A stretch of DNA of 64,000 nt from Marivirga tractuosa DSM 4126 (GTDB lineage: Bacteria; Bacteroidota; Bacteroidia; Cytophagales; Cyclobacteriaceae), in NCBI RefSeq assembly GCF_000183425.1, contig NC_014759.1, positions 2,945,001 to 3,009,000 on the forward strand, in the 5' to 3' direction. Of the stretch, positions 44,736 through 52,988 are shown in pieces; positions within the stretch are counted from its first letter, which is position 1; each line of letters opens with the position of its first letter. Below the pieces are notes generated by a model. The model did not search any database. It worked only from the letters and a program-made list of their open reading frames with translations, and was not told where the DNA came from. Position numbers and translations under genes: made by a program.

Positions 44736-45059
44736 ATGTTAAACTTCAATAAAGCTGGTATAATTATTTTATTACTTGCTACGTTTTTAGCATTTGATGT
44801 TTCAGCCAAGAAGAAAGAAGATAAAAAGAAAGAGAAAGATAAGGTTGAAGCGGAACCAGATAAGAAATGTGAAAAAACAGATTCCTTAAGTGAATTAAAA
44901 CAGAGGGCAGTGGTGCAAGATAGCCTAAATCAGCATAAGAGCAATGTTCCTAGTTCCATGTCTTCAATGTCGTACAATATATTATTTCAAGTAATTTACA
45001 GATACAGTTTTAAAGAAATTTTTGATTCCCCGGCAGCATCTGATATTGTAACTAATTAA
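44736..45059 (+). CDS. Small exported protein with lysine-rich stretch, unknown
   Basis: A 107-residue protein with a signal peptide (residues 1-24, ending DVSA), then a dense lysine/glutamate stretch (KKKEDKKKEKDKVEAEPDKK), and a polar C-terminal half with SSMSSMSYN and a helix VIYRYSFKEIFD. One cysteine (KCEK) lies after the charged stretch. I do not recognise it. The charged stretch resembles the N-terminus of the small gltX-linked protein at 26353, but that may be simple compositional bias. It shares a bidirectional terminator with ndk. Confidence 0.65.
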   Translation: MLNFNKAGIIILLLATFLAFDVSAKKKEDKKKEKDKVEAEPDKKCEKTDSLSELKQRAVVQDSLNQHKSNVPSSMSSMSYNILFQVIYRYSFKEIFDSPAASDIVTN

Positions 45060-45060
45060 A

Positions 45061-45095
45061 AAAAGCGTCCGCTAGTTAGCGAACGCCCTTTTTGG
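45061..45095. terminator. Bidirectional terminator between the small exported protein and ndk
   Basis: A 10-bp stem (45065-45074 with 45077-45086, one G-T pair) is flanked by A residues on the left and CCTTTTTGG on the right. The genes on each side converge on it. Confidence 0.8.
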
Positions 45096-45118
45096 TTTTA
45101 TATTTCCAAAGTCTATTG

Positions 45119-45538
45119 CTAGAATTTTTCAATATCAGCAAAGAAGAAACCTCCTTCGATTTGTGCATTTTCATCGGAATCAGAACCATGAACAGCATTT
45201 GCTTCAATAGATGTAGCAAATATCTTTCTGATCGTTCCCTCTTCAGCGTCTGCAGGATTTGTAGCGCCTATTAATTTTCTAAAATCTTCAACAGCATTAT
45301 CCTTTTCCAAAATCATAGCCACAATATTGCCACCAGACATATATGCTACTAAATCTTTATAGAAAGGACGTTCTTTATGTACAGCATAAAACTGACCAGC
45401 TCTTTCTTCGCTTAATTTCGTCATTTTCATAGAAACAATTCGGAATCCACCTTCCTCAATCATTTTAGTAATTGCGCCTATGTTATTTTCGCCCACAGCA
45501 TCGGGCTTAATCATCGTAAATGTTCTGTTTCCAGCCAT
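45119..45538 (-). CDS. ndk: Nucleoside diphosphate kinase
   Basis: This 139-residue enzyme balances nucleoside triphosphate pools by passing a phosphate through a histidine. The start [15 protein letters not shown], the middle [35 protein letters not shown] split by normal spacing, and the active-site histidine in [12 protein letters not shown] near residue 117 are all standard. Length is normal. It is a single gene divergent from nrnA by 194 bases. Confidence 0.98.
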   Translation of the reverse strand: MAGNRTFTMIKPDAVGENNIGAITKMIEEGGFRIVSMKMTKLSEERAGQFYAVHKERPFYKDLVAYMSGGNIVAMILEKDNAVEDFRKLIGATNPADAEEGTIRKIFATSIEANAVHGSDSDENAQIEGGFFFADIEKF

Positions 45539-45665
45539 TGTGTTAAATTTATTAATTTGAATATTTTACAATGCAAATTTAAAGGATTAATCTGATATGA
45601 AATATTATATTTCCTTAAACTCACAATGAAATTGTTTTTTTCACAATGGCTCAGACTTTTAGGCG

Positions 45666-45696
45666 TTTGTTTTTCATGATTTTCTTGTCAACTTTG
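45666..45696 (+). promoter_or_regulatory. Promoter of the nrnA-FKBP operon
   Basis: TTTG (45666-45669), a 19-base spacer, and CAACTTTG (45689-45696), one base off TAnnTTTG. The leader to the nrnA ATG would be about 30 bases. Confidence 0.6.
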
Positions 45697-45732
45697 CAGA
45701 TCAATTTAATCCCCACAGGGTTAATCTGATTC

Positions 45733-46776
45733 ATGCAGGACATATTAAAACTTAAAGAGGTATTAGATACACCTCAAAATATTGTAATAACAACCCATCA
45801 AAAGCCAGATGCTGATGCGCTGGGGAGTAGTTTGGGAATTTACAATTATCTAATAAAAACTGGGCATAACGTCACTGTGATTACGCCTACGGATTACCCA
45901 AAATTTCTTCATTGGATGAAAGGTAATGAGAATGTAATTGTCTTTAATGAGAAAGGCAATGAGGAGAGGTCGAAGAAATTGGTGGAGGAAGCTGATCTTA
46001 TCTTTTGCTTGGATTTTTCAAATCTTAAAAGGATAAATGAACTTGGAGAGGCAGTAGCGGCTTCCAAAGCTCATAAGGTTTTGATTGATCATCACCGTGA
46101 TCCAGAGGATTTTGCGGAGTACGTTTACCATGATGTTGATTCTGCTTCCACAGCTCAATTAATATTTAAGCTAATCAAGCTTTTTGGAGATAAGGAACAA
46201 GTGGACAGTGATACAGCAGATTGTTTATATGCTGGAATCATGACGGATACCGGTTCATTTAAACATCCGAATACCACACAGGAGGTTCACGAAATAGTAG
46301 CTGAGTTAATCAGTTTAGGAGCAAATAATTCAGAAGTTTCAAGGTTAATATACGACACAAACTCTTTAGATCGTTTGAAATTCTTAGGCTTTGCTTTGAG
46401 TGAAAGACTTAAGGTTTTTGAAAAGGAACATGCTGCTTACTTTGCTATTTCAATGAAAGATCTTGAGAGGTTTAATTCCAAAAACGGTGATACGGAAGGT
46501 TTAGTGAATTACGCTTTGTCCGTTGATGGTATTACAATGGCTGCCCTTTTCACAGAAACTGAAGATGGCACAAAATTATCTTTGAGGTCAATTGGCGATT
46601 TTGAAGTGAATTCGCTAGCAGGTGAATATTTCAAAGGAGGTGGTCATAAGAATGCCGCAGGAGGAAAAGTTGAAAAAAGCTTAGAAGAGACAGTCAATTT
46701 ATTTGAAAGAATTATTAAAGAATACGCAACACAATTACAGAATAGAGAAAAAATAGAAGTTTATGAAGAATTATAG
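45733..46776 (+). CDS. nrnA: DHH-family phosphoesterase, NrnA type (nano-RNase/PAP phosphatase)
   Basis: This 347-residue enzyme belongs to the DHH/DHHA1 family that degrades very short RNAs and 3'-phosphoadenosine 5'-phosphate. The metal-binding motifs are present: HQKPDADALGSSLG near residue 22, FCLDFSN near residue 91, the LIDHHRDP signature near residue 118, GIMTDTGSFKH near residue 169, and the DHHA1 substrate motif GGGHKNAAGG near residue 310. It heads a tight plus-strand operon; its stop overlaps the start of the first FKBP gene by 14 bases. A nearby FKBP lipoprotein gene fits the gldI neighbourhood known in other Bacteroidota. Confidence 0.93.
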   Translation: MQDILKLKEVLDTPQNIVITTHQKPDADALGSSLGIYNYLIKTGHNVTVITPTDYPKFLHWMKGNENVIVFNEKGNEERSKKLVEEADLIFCLDFSNLKRINELGEAVAASKAHKVLIDHHRDPEDFAEYVYHDVDSASTAQLIFKLIKLFGDKEQVDSDTADCLYAGIMTDTGSFKHPNTTQEVHEIVAELISLGANNSEVSRLIYDTNSLDRLKFLGFALSERLKVFEKEHAAYFAISMKDLERFNSKNGDTEGLVNYALSVDGITMAALFTETEDGTKLSLRSIGDFEVNSLAGEYFKGGGHKNAAGGKVEKSLEETVNLFERIIKEYATQLQNREKIEVYEEL

Positions 46777-47698
46777 TAAGTTATCATTAGCATTGTTTTT
46801 ATCCTTAACTTTAGTTTGGGCATGCAATAATGAGAAGAAATTGGAGACACCCGAAGGTGTTGAATATGTCCTTATAGAATCTAAGGATGGAGAAAGTTTA
46901 GAAGAAGGAGGTTTTGCTATCTTTTCCCTTCGATTAGAAGATAGTAAAGATTCTGTTTTGCTCAATAGCGAAGAAGTTGGCGAATTGCCTATTGCAGTTC
47001 AAGATTCAGTTCTGTCGACAAGAGGGCCTTTGTTTTCAATTCTAAAAACATTAAAAATTGGGGACAGCATCAAGACCAAATTAACTGCTAGCGAAGTATT
47101 TACTCAGGGTTTCAAACAACCTGTTGGGCCCAATATAGAAAAGACAGATAGGCTTACCGTTTATGCTAAAGCTATCCAGAAGTTTGATACTGCAGGCTTT
47201 ATGGAGTGGCAGAAGCAAATGCAACAGGAAGCAATGAAAAGAATGCAAAAAGAAGCTGAGAAGCAAAAAGGAATTGACGATGAGTTAATAAAAGATTTTC
47301 TTTCTGAAAATAGTATAGAAGCTCAAAAAACTGAATCTGGCTTATACTATATGGTTACCAAAGAAACTTCTGGTGAAAAAGCTGAAGCAGGAGACACTGT
47401 CAGAGTTAATTATGTAGGTAAATTGATGGATGGAACTGTTTTTGATACTTCTTATGAAGATATAGCTAGAGAAACTGGTGCCTATAATGAACAGAGAGAG
47501 TATGCTCCGCTCGAATTTATTGTTGGAAAAGGAAGAGTGATAAGAGGTTGGGATGAAGGCATCATGCTTTTAAACGAAGGAAGTGAAGCTACTTTGTATA
47601 TTCCATCTGGATTAGGCTACGGGCCACGTGGTTCAGGTGCTGTAATTCCGCCAAACTCTCCATTGATTTTTGATGTTGAGCTAGTGGAGGTGAAATAA
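46763..47698 (+). CDS. FKBP-type peptidyl-prolyl isomerase lipoprotein with two FKBP-like domains
   Basis: This 311-residue lipoprotein (signal ending VWAC, Cys21) folds proteins in the periplasm by turning proline bonds. Residues about 30-145 look like a decayed FKBP domain: the order of strands is there but the active-site aromatics are not. A helical, glutamine- and lysine-rich linker follows (about 145-195). The C-terminal domain (about 205-311) is a good FKBP: VNYVGKLMDGTVFDTS, FIVGKGRVIRGWDEGI, and LGYGPRGSGAVIPPNSPLIF. It is close to GldI-type isomerases needed for gliding in Flavobacterium, but those are shorter. It starts inside the end of nrnA. Confidence 0.9.
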   Translation: MKNYSKLSLALFLSLTLVWACNNEKKLETPEGVEYVLIESKDGESLEEGGFAIFSLRLEDSKDSVLLNSEEVGELPIAVQDSVLSTRGPLFSILKTLKIGDSIKTKLTASEVFTQGFKQPVGPNIEKTDRLTVYAKAIQKFDTAGFMEWQKQMQQEAMKRMQKEAEKQKGIDDELIKDFLSENSIEAQKTESGLYYMVTKETSGEKAEAGDTVRVNYVGKLMDGTVFDTSYEDIARETGAYNEQREYAPLEFIVGKGRVIRGWDEGIMLLNEGSEATLYIPSGLGYGPRGSGAVIPPNSPLIFDVELVEVK

Positions 47699-47699
47699 T

Positions 47700-48200
47700 A
47701 TGAAAAGAATTATGATTTTATTAGTAATTGGGGTGGTTTCCACCTTGATTACTTCTTGCGATGAAGATTGCGAAAACCTACGAGGCGAATGTCCTGATGA
47801 GCAATTAGCGGAAGATATTAGGCTCATTGAGGAGTACCTTGATCAAAATAATTTATCTGCTGAAAAGCTACCAGCTTACGACCTATATTATATTATAGAA
47901 GAGCAAGGTACAGGTGAAAGTCCTGTGAACCAACAAGAAGTAGAGGTTAATTATGTTGGTAGATTTCTCAATGATAAGGTATTCGATTCTTCTGATACGC
48001 AGAATGAACCTTTCAGCTTTGTAGTAGGCTTAGGGCAAGTTATTTTAGGCTGGGATTTAGGCATTAAATTAATTAATGAAGGAGGAAAAATCACCTTGTT
48101 TTTGCCATCTTATTTAGCTTATGGTCCGAACAGAAGAGGAACAATTCCACCTAATTCTGTATTAATTTTTGAAGTGGAATTGGTTAATATTTTAGATTAA
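47700..48200 (+). CDS. FKBP-type peptidyl-prolyl isomerase lipoprotein
   Basis: This 166-residue lipoprotein (signal ending ITSC, Cys20) has one FKBP domain from about residue 60: VNYVGRFLNDKVFDSS, FVVGLGQVILGWDLGI and LAYGPNRRGTIPPNSVLIFEVELV. The key Trp and Asp positions of the active site are kept, so it is probably active. The N-terminal 40 residues after the signal are acidic and cysteine-containing (DEDCENLRGECPDE). Its size is close to that of GldI. It starts 1 base after the preceding FKBP gene, so the two are translationally linked. Confidence 0.9.
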   Translation: MKRIMILLVIGVVSTLITSCDEDCENLRGECPDEQLAEDIRLIEEYLDQNNLSAEKLPAYDLYYIIEEQGTGESPVNQQEVEVNYVGRFLNDKVFDSSDTQNEPFSFVVGLGQVILGWDLGIKLINEGGKITLFLPSYLAYGPNRRGTIPPNSVLIFEVELVNILD

Positions 48201-48210
48201 AAAAAATCAG

Positions 48211-48714
48211 ATGCTGAGATATATATTTCAATTTGCATTATACTCTTTAGTTTTCACTTTGATGTCTTGTTCTGATGAACTTGATTGTAATAGTAGTCCA
48301 GATTTTGAAGTTGACCAGTCGCAATTAGATATTGAAATTGCCGAAATTGAAAGCTATCTTGAAAATAACGGGATAGATTATGAAACTGATCCTTCTGGAA
48401 TAAGGTATTCTGTGGTAGAATCAGGAACTGGTGCGGGCCCCAATTTTTGTTCAACAGTATTTGTAGATTATACAGCAACTATAATAGGCGATACACGGGT
48501 TTTTGCTTCGGGAATAGATAGTCAATTTCCGCTAAGAAACAGTAGTGTTGTGCCAGGATTTAAACTGGCAGTTACCAATATGAATAGAAATGCTGATTAT
48601 AGAGTCTATGTACCAGCATCTCTCCTATTTGTCAAAGGTGTTAGTCAAACATTACCGGCAAATTTACCCGTAGAGGAAAATGTTGAGTTTAGAATAAGAT
48701 TAGTAAGGTATTAA
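48211..48714 (+). CDS. Degenerate FKBP-like lipoprotein
   Basis: This 167-residue lipoprotein (signal ending LMSC, about Cys20) has the same length and layout as the gene before it, and the strand order of an FKBP domain: VFVDYTATIIGDTRVFASG, PLRNSSVVPGFKLAV, YVPASLLF and VEFRIRLVRY at the end. The active-site tryptophan (GW) of the V-I-x-G-W motif is replaced by GF, and the YGP and IPPN loops are lost, so isomerase activity is unlikely. It has probably kept a binding or chaperone role. It lies 10 bases after the previous gene in the same operon. Confidence 0.8.
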   Translation: MLRYIFQFALYSLVFTLMSCSDELDCNSSPDFEVDQSQLDIEIAEIESYLENNGIDYETDPSGIRYSVVESGTGAGPNFCSTVFVDYTATIIGDTRVFASGIDSQFPLRNSSVVPGFKLAVTNMNRNADYRVYVPASLLFVKGVSQTLPANLPVEENVEFRIRLVRY

Positions 48715-48718
48715 TCTC

Positions 48719-49297
48719 ATGAAAATCTGTTTTGCCACCAATAATCCAAACAAGATTAAGGAAGTAGCGCTTCTTTTAGGGGGTGATTTTCAACTGCTTG
48801 GTTTAAAAGATATTGAATGCAATGAGGAGTTGCGTGAAGACCAAAGCACTCTGGAAGGCAATGCTCAGCAAAAGGCTGCATACGTATTCGAAAACTACAA
48901 TATCGAATGTTTTGCAGATGATACTGGTTTAGAAGTGGAGTCTTTAAATAATGAGCCTGGTGTTTTCTCAGCCCGATATGCTGGCCCTCAGCGTTCCGAT
49001 GAAGATAATATGGCACTACTGTTGGAAAGATTAAATTCATCATCCAGCAGAAATGCTCGATTCAGAACTGTTATTTGTGCCTTCATTAATAATAAGAAGC
49101 ATTTTTTCGAGGGGATTGTGGAAGGCGAAATAACAAAAGAGCATAGTGGAGATAAGGGCTTTGGTTATGACCCTATTTTTATTCCAAAAGGATATACCCA
49201 AACTTTTGCTCAAATGAGTACGGAGGAAAAAAATAAAATATCCCATCGATCAATTGCAGTAAGAAAGCTAGTCGATTTTTTAAAAACAAATTCTTAA
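48719..49297 (+). CDS. rdgB: Non-canonical purine NTP pyrophosphatase (HAM1/RdgB)
   Basis: This 192-residue enzyme cleans ITP, dITP and XTP from the nucleotide pool. The start ICFATNNPNKIKEVALLLG, the motif CFADDTGLEVESLNNEPGVFSARYAG split over residues 61-86, GDKGFGYDPIFIP near residue 145, and SHRSIAVRKL near the end match the HAM1 family throughout. The gene starts 4 bases after the degenerate FKBP gene, so it belongs to the same operon. The udk gene follows with its own promoter box. Confidence 0.96.
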   Translation: MKICFATNNPNKIKEVALLLGGDFQLLGLKDIECNEELREDQSTLEGNAQQKAAYVFENYNIECFADDTGLEVESLNNEPGVFSARYAGPQRSDEDNMALLLERLNSSSSRNARFRTVICAFINNKKHFFEGIVEGEITKEHSGDKGFGYDPIFIPKGYTQTFAQMSTEEKNKISHRSIAVRKLVDFLKTNS

Positions 49298-49313
49298 AAA
49301 CAGTATAAAACTG

Positions 49314-49321
49314 TAGTTTTG
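49314..49321 (+). promoter_or_regulatory. -7 promoter box 5 bases before udk
   Basis: TAGTTTTG is an exact TAnnTTTG match. The ATG of udk starts 5 bases after it, so transcripts from here would be leaderless or nearly so. No clear -33 TTTG is seen. Confidence 0.5.
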
Positions 49322-49326
49322 CATTC

Positions 49327-49944
49327 ATGAACAATCCATTCATTGTAGGTATTACAGGAGGAAGTGCATCAGGAAAAACGATGTTTCTGAAAAGCTTGCT
49401 CGACCATTTTCCGAAAGATGAAATCTGCCTAGTATCTCAAGATAATTATTACAAAGACCGACATCTCCAGCCTAAGGATGAGAATGGAGTGGAAAACTTT
49501 GATACTCCACAGTCTATCGAGTTTGATGATTATGCCCGAGACATCAAAATGCTGAAAGAAGGGAAACCCGTAAGTCGAAAGGAATACACCTTTAATAATC
49601 CAGATGTTGTACCTAAAATGCTGGAATTCAAACCTTCTAAGATTATAGTAGTAGAAGGCTTATTTGTCTTTTATTTTCCAGAGTTATTCAAATTGCTAGA
49701 TTTAAAAGTATTTATTGATGCGAAGGATTATGTAAAGCTCAAAAGACGAATAATGCGAGATAATTCAGAACGAGGATATGACCTAGATGATGTTTTATAC
49801 CGCTACGAGAAACATGTGGCACCTACTTACGAAAAGTATATTGACCCGTTTAAATATGATGCCGATATCATTGTGCCTAATAACAATAAATTTGATAAAG
49901 GTCTGGAAGTTTTAGTATCTTACCTCAAAAATGTGAGCTCATGA
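49327..49944 (+). CDS. udk: Uridine kinase
   Basis: This 205-residue enzyme phosphorylates uridine and cytidine for nucleotide salvage. The Walker A motif is GITGGSASGKTMF near residue 8, followed by SQDNYYKDRHLQ near residue 37, the NFDTPQSIEFDDY stretch near residue 57, and RIMRDNSERGYDLDDVLYRYEKHVAP near residues 138-163, typical of the phosphoribulokinase/uridine kinase family. A -7 promoter box lies only 5 bases before the ATG. Its stop overlaps the start of the TrkA-N gene by 4 bases. Confidence 0.93.
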   Translation: MNNPFIVGITGGSASGKTMFLKSLLDHFPKDEICLVSQDNYYKDRHLQPKDENGVENFDTPQSIEFDDYARDIKMLKEGKPVSRKEYTFNNPDVVPKMLEFKPSKIIVVEGLFVFYFPELFKLLDLKVFIDAKDYVKLKRRIMRDNSERGYDLDDVLYRYEKHVAPTYEKYIDPFKYDADIIVPNNNKFDKGLEVLVSYLKNVSS

Positions 49945-50633
49945 CCAATCGTTTTGCAGTAATCGGATTAGGACAATTTGGGGAATCCATCGCCCGCACC
50001 TTGAGTGATAGTGGCGCGGAAGTACTAGCCATTGACATCGACCTTGACAAAGTAGAAGCTATTAAAGATGATGTGGCCTATGCCGTTGCCTTAGATTCCA
50101 CAGATGTAAAAGCGCTAAAAGCACAAAACATCCAGGATATGGACGCAGTAGTAGTCGCTATTGGGGAGAATTTCGAAGGGCTTTTATTGACTACGGTTTT
50201 GTTGTTGGAACTGGAAGTAGAACGAATTATTGCAAGAGCAGCCAATGCACAGCAGCGTATGATTTTGGAGAAAATGGGAATTGAGGAAATTCTTTCTCCA
50301 GAAGAAACGGTTGGTAAAACCGTGGCAGAAATGTTATTACACCCCAATATGAAATCCTTCCTTCCCTTGCCTGACGATTATGAAATTGTGGAAATTAATA
50401 CGCCAAGCAGAGTAGTAGATCAAACCATTAGTGAAATAGGGCTAAGAGAAAAATATAACCTTAATTTGATTACAGTAAAAAGGTTGTATGATGAAAAAGT
50501 GGAAGGTCAACTGCAGCAAGTGGAGCATATAATAGGCGTTCCCCGTGCCGATACTTTTCTTAAAGAAACCGATATTATGATCATCTTAGGCAAATCGAAA
50601 GATGTAAATAAGTTTATTGAGGTGAATAAGTAG
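49941..50633 (+). CDS. TrkA/KtrA-family regulatory subunit of potassium uptake
   Basis: This 230-residue cytosolic protein has one TrkA-N (RCK) domain beginning FAVIGLGQFGESIARTLSDSG with the GxGxxG nucleotide site, and a TrkA-C domain from about residue 140 (VVDQTISEIGLREKYNLNLITV). This matches KtrA, which forms a ring that opens the KtrB potassium channel on ATP binding. No ktrB/trkH-type membrane gene is in the window, so it is an orphan here. It overlaps udk by 4 bases, a linkage without clear metabolic sense. Confidence 0.9.
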   Translation: MTNRFAVIGLGQFGESIARTLSDSGAEVLAIDIDLDKVEAIKDDVAYAVALDSTDVKALKAQNIQDMDAVVVAIGENFEGLLLTTVLLLELEVERIIARAANAQQRMILEKMGIEEILSPEETVGKTVAEMLLHPNMKSFLPLPDDYEIVEINTPSRVVDQTISEIGLREKYNLNLITVKRLYDEKVEGQLQQVEHIIGVPRADTFLKETDIMIILGKSKDVNKFIEVNK

Positions 50634-50697
50634 GGATTTCGTAACAATTAAAGCTGTACGTGGTTCTTTAAGAAATCTTATCTTCAAAAAAAATATC

Positions 50698-50847
50698 ATG
50701 TCGAACATCACCTTTGTCAAAATCCTTTTGCTTATCGTATCCGGATTGATTTTTATTTTTGATGCTAAGGCAGGCTTTATTTCCTTGGTAGTCATGCAAG
50801 GCACAATACTATTATTAGAATACAGAAAAAGAAAATGGAAGGCGTAA
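50698..50847 (+). CDS. Small membrane protein, 49 residues, unknown
   Basis: An ATG-to-TAA frame encodes two hydrophobic stretches (residues 8-20, KILLLIVSGLIFI, and 27-40, FISLVVMQGTILLL), joined by a short DAKAG loop, with a basic tail EYRKRKWKA. It lies 64 bases after the TrkA-N gene in the same direction. The topology, positive tail and full use of a start and stop make it plausible. I know no family for it. Confidence 0.5.
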   Translation: MSNITFVKILLLIVSGLIFIFDAKAGFISLVVMQGTILLLEYRKRKWKA

Positions 50848-50904
50848 TTAATAGAGGAAGTTAATTTGGGATAGTATTCTATTTACTTAGTTAAATTAAT
50901 ATTT

Positions 50905-50940
50905 TTCTGTAAATTGAATTCAACCTTATTATTTACAGAA
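50905..50940. promoter_or_regulatory. Inverted repeat just before a start codon
   Basis: Perfect 10-bp arms TTCTGTAAAT (50905-50914) and ATTTACAGAA (50931-50940), around a 16-base spacer, end 7 bases before the ATG at 50948. It could be an operator or a leader hairpin. Confidence 0.55.
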
Positions 50941-50947
50941 CCGATAC

Positions 50948-52246
50948 ATGAGATATATAATTACTGCTTTTCTATTCCTATTCTTTAATTTAACAATATT
51001 AGTATCTCAAAAACCCAAGCTCGAAAACAAAGAAATCAGTGGGACTTTGTTGTCCAAGGCTGACTCATCCGCTATTCCCTTTGCCAATATTCATTTAAAA
51101 GGCACTATGTTGGGCTCTCATTCCAATGAACAAGGGCAATTTAGCTTTCGTTTTCCACTTAAAGAAAAGTACGATACTGTAGTGATTTCGAGCATTGGCT
51201 ATGAAGATTTGGAATTGCTGGCCTCCAATTTAAAAAGCCAAAAGTTAAATTACTATTTAAGCCCAGAAAAGGGGATGCTTGACGAAGTTATTGTAAGGCC
51301 CAAAAAAGATACACTTCGGGCGATTGTCGGAGAGGCCATAAGGAAAATTCCATTTAATTACGCTCGTAGAGCCTTTCTTCTGAAAGGTTTTTATCGCGAA
51401 ATGGTAGTAAGGAACAATAGCTATGTTCGTTTACTAGAGGCAGCAGTTTCCGTTCAAGATAATGGTTTTGATGTTCCCTATAGCCGATTAAAAATACGTT
51501 TGGATGAATTAAAAAAGAGCGAGGATTATATAGATTATAGTTTTTTTGAAAGAGTATATAAATACTTCATGAGTGGAGACGAAAATAATTTGTATAAATC
51601 TTTTGAGTTTGATGGTATCAGAGGATATAACCGAATTGAAGAATATAAATTATTAAATGATATCCACAGTAGATATGATTTTGAGTTAGATTCAGTTATT
51701 CAGTCGAGTGAAGGATTGATATATGTTTTAAGTTATTTCTCTCCTTCTTTCCACCTTGGAGGCCTTCAATCATTCGGAAAAATATATATTAATGCTGATG
51801 ATTTTGGAATGTTAAAGTTGGAATTTAATAGTCAATTTTTCGCAGTTGAAGATTCCAATGAAGCTAGATTTAATAGGGATCAAGAGAAACTGTTTTTGAA
51901 TAGTATTTATAAACAATCAGTTGTGTCGTATAGAAAAATCGGCAAAAAGTACTATTTAAGCTACATAAAATGGAAGGCACCAGTAAGAGATGCTTGGCAA
52001 ACAGAAACGGAAGATGGAGAAAATGCTGTACAGTTTTATGATGCCGCTTTTTATGTAACGGATGTAAAAACCAGAAGAAGAGATTTTAGAAGGATTAGGA
52101 ATAGAGAAACTATAGACTTTGATCAAGATTTATTCAAAGTCGAAAAGCCATATAATGAAGAGTTTTGGAATAATTATAACTCAGTTATACTTGATCCGAA
52201 ACTTGAAAAAGCTAAAAGAGATATAGAAGAAATGGGTTCTAAATGA
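50948..52246 (+). CDS. Carboxypeptidase-regulatory-like domain protein (exported)
   Basis: This 432-residue protein has a signal peptide (residues 1-20, ending VSQ) and an N-terminal carboxypeptidase-regulatory-like domain (about 28-110; ISGTLLSKADSSAIPFANI and VVISSIGYEDLEL). This beta-sandwich is common at the start of TonB-linked outer membrane proteins, but no TonB barrel follows. The rest (about 115-432) is a Bacteroidota-specific region rich in aromatic and charged residues (GFYREMVV, YFSPSFHLGGLQSFGKIYINADDFG). It is likely attached to the periplasmic face of the outer membrane; function unknown. An inverted repeat lies just before its start. Confidence 0.8.
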   Translation: MRYIITAFLFLFFNLTILVSQKPKLENKEISGTLLSKADSSAIPFANIHLKGTMLGSHSNEQGQFSFRFPLKEKYDTVVISSIGYEDLELLASNLKSQKLNYYLSPEKGMLDEVIVRPKKDTLRAIVGEAIRKIPFNYARRAFLLKGFYREMVVRNNSYVRLLEAAVSVQDNGFDVPYSRLKIRLDELKKSEDYIDYSFFERVYKYFMSGDENNLYKSFEFDGIRGYNRIEEYKLLNDIHSRYDFELDSVIQSSEGLIYVLSYFSPSFHLGGLQSFGKIYINADDFGMLKLEFNSQFFAVEDSNEARFNRDQEKLFLNSIYKQSVVSYRKIGKKYYLSYIKWKAPVRDAWQTETEDGENAVQFYDAAFYVTDVKTRRRDFRRIRNRETIDFDQDLFKVEKPYNEEFWNNYNSVILDPKLEKAKRDIEEMGSK

Positions 52247-52370
52247 AGGATTGATTTTGTACTGTTCCCAAAGAGACCTTGGCAATCCACTTTCGTTCTT
52301 TTTAAAAACTTTAGAAACAATCACCATTGCCAAATCTTTTACATTTCAGGAATTTCAATTATTCTTGGGT

Positions 52371-52646
52371 ATGAAATTTATTAAATTCCTTAGCAAAATT
52401 GGATATGCTGCTACAACATCCTTTGGTTTTGCAGCATTAATTACCGGATTTATTTCTGTAACTAGTTTAATAATAAGATTTAAATCTATCCAGAGTTTTT
52501 CTGAAGCAATGGAAATAAATCATTCAATTTTTAGAATATATGTAGGGCCTTTAAGCATGTTTGTATTTTTTGTCGTGCTAATTACTTACAGTATATTTGC
52601 TGTTTTGGGCAAAAGAAAATTAATAGAAAAACAGATGCCATTTTAA
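52371..52646 (+). CDS. Small membrane protein, unknown
   Basis: A 91-residue protein with two or three hydrophobic segments: residues 12-33 (ATTSFGFAALITGFISVTSLII), and 57-77 (VGPLSMFVFFVVLITYSIFAVLG). I start at the ATG giving MKFIKFLSKIGYAA; the frame extends 40 codons upstream, but those residues look like chance coding. The family is not known to me; it faintly resembles DUF2975-type proteins. It follows the carboxypeptidase-regulatory gene, 124 bases after that stop, and precedes a broken micro-gene. Confidence 0.55.
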   Translation: MKFIKFLSKIGYAATTSFGFAALITGFISVTSLIIRFKSIQSFSEAMEINHSIFRIYVGPLSMFVFFVVLITYSIFAVLGKRKLIEKQMPF

Positions 52647-52681
52647 GAGCATTAAATTTATTTGCTTACTTCAAATTCAGG

Positions 52682-52857
52682 ATGAAAACGCTCAAAATAT
52701 TATTGCAAATAATCATTGCGATATCTTGTCTCTATTTTTTCCTGTTCACATAACAGATCAACAGATTTTATATGGGGTGGAATTATCGTTTATATTTCCA
52801 TTGCTAGTTTTTGCACTAGCAATTGCTGCTTTAAAGTTTGTTGGAAAGAATAAATAA
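52682..52857 (+). pseudogene. Frameshifted two-helix membrane micro-gene
   Basis: From the ATG at 52682 the frame reads MKTLKILLQIIIAISCLYFF and then stops at 52751. If one T is added to the run of six T residues near 52735-52740, the frame continues as PVHITDQQILYGVELSFIFPLL and ends VGKNK at the TAA of 52855-52857, a 58-residue protein with two membrane segments. A one-base loss in a T-run is the simplest reading. It could also be a sequencing error in a homopolymer, or deliberate slippage. It follows a second small membrane protein gene (52371-52646) and may be its old partner. Confidence 0.6.
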
Positions 52858-52988
52858 AGCTTTAGGTATAGAAGCCTATTCTGCTTCTCTTATTTTTACT
52901 AAATTGCCTGTCAGCCAAATTTTTTAATTGACATGAAATCGACATTAAAAATGTAGCTTCGAATTTTACACCAACCGAAGATAGCTTG

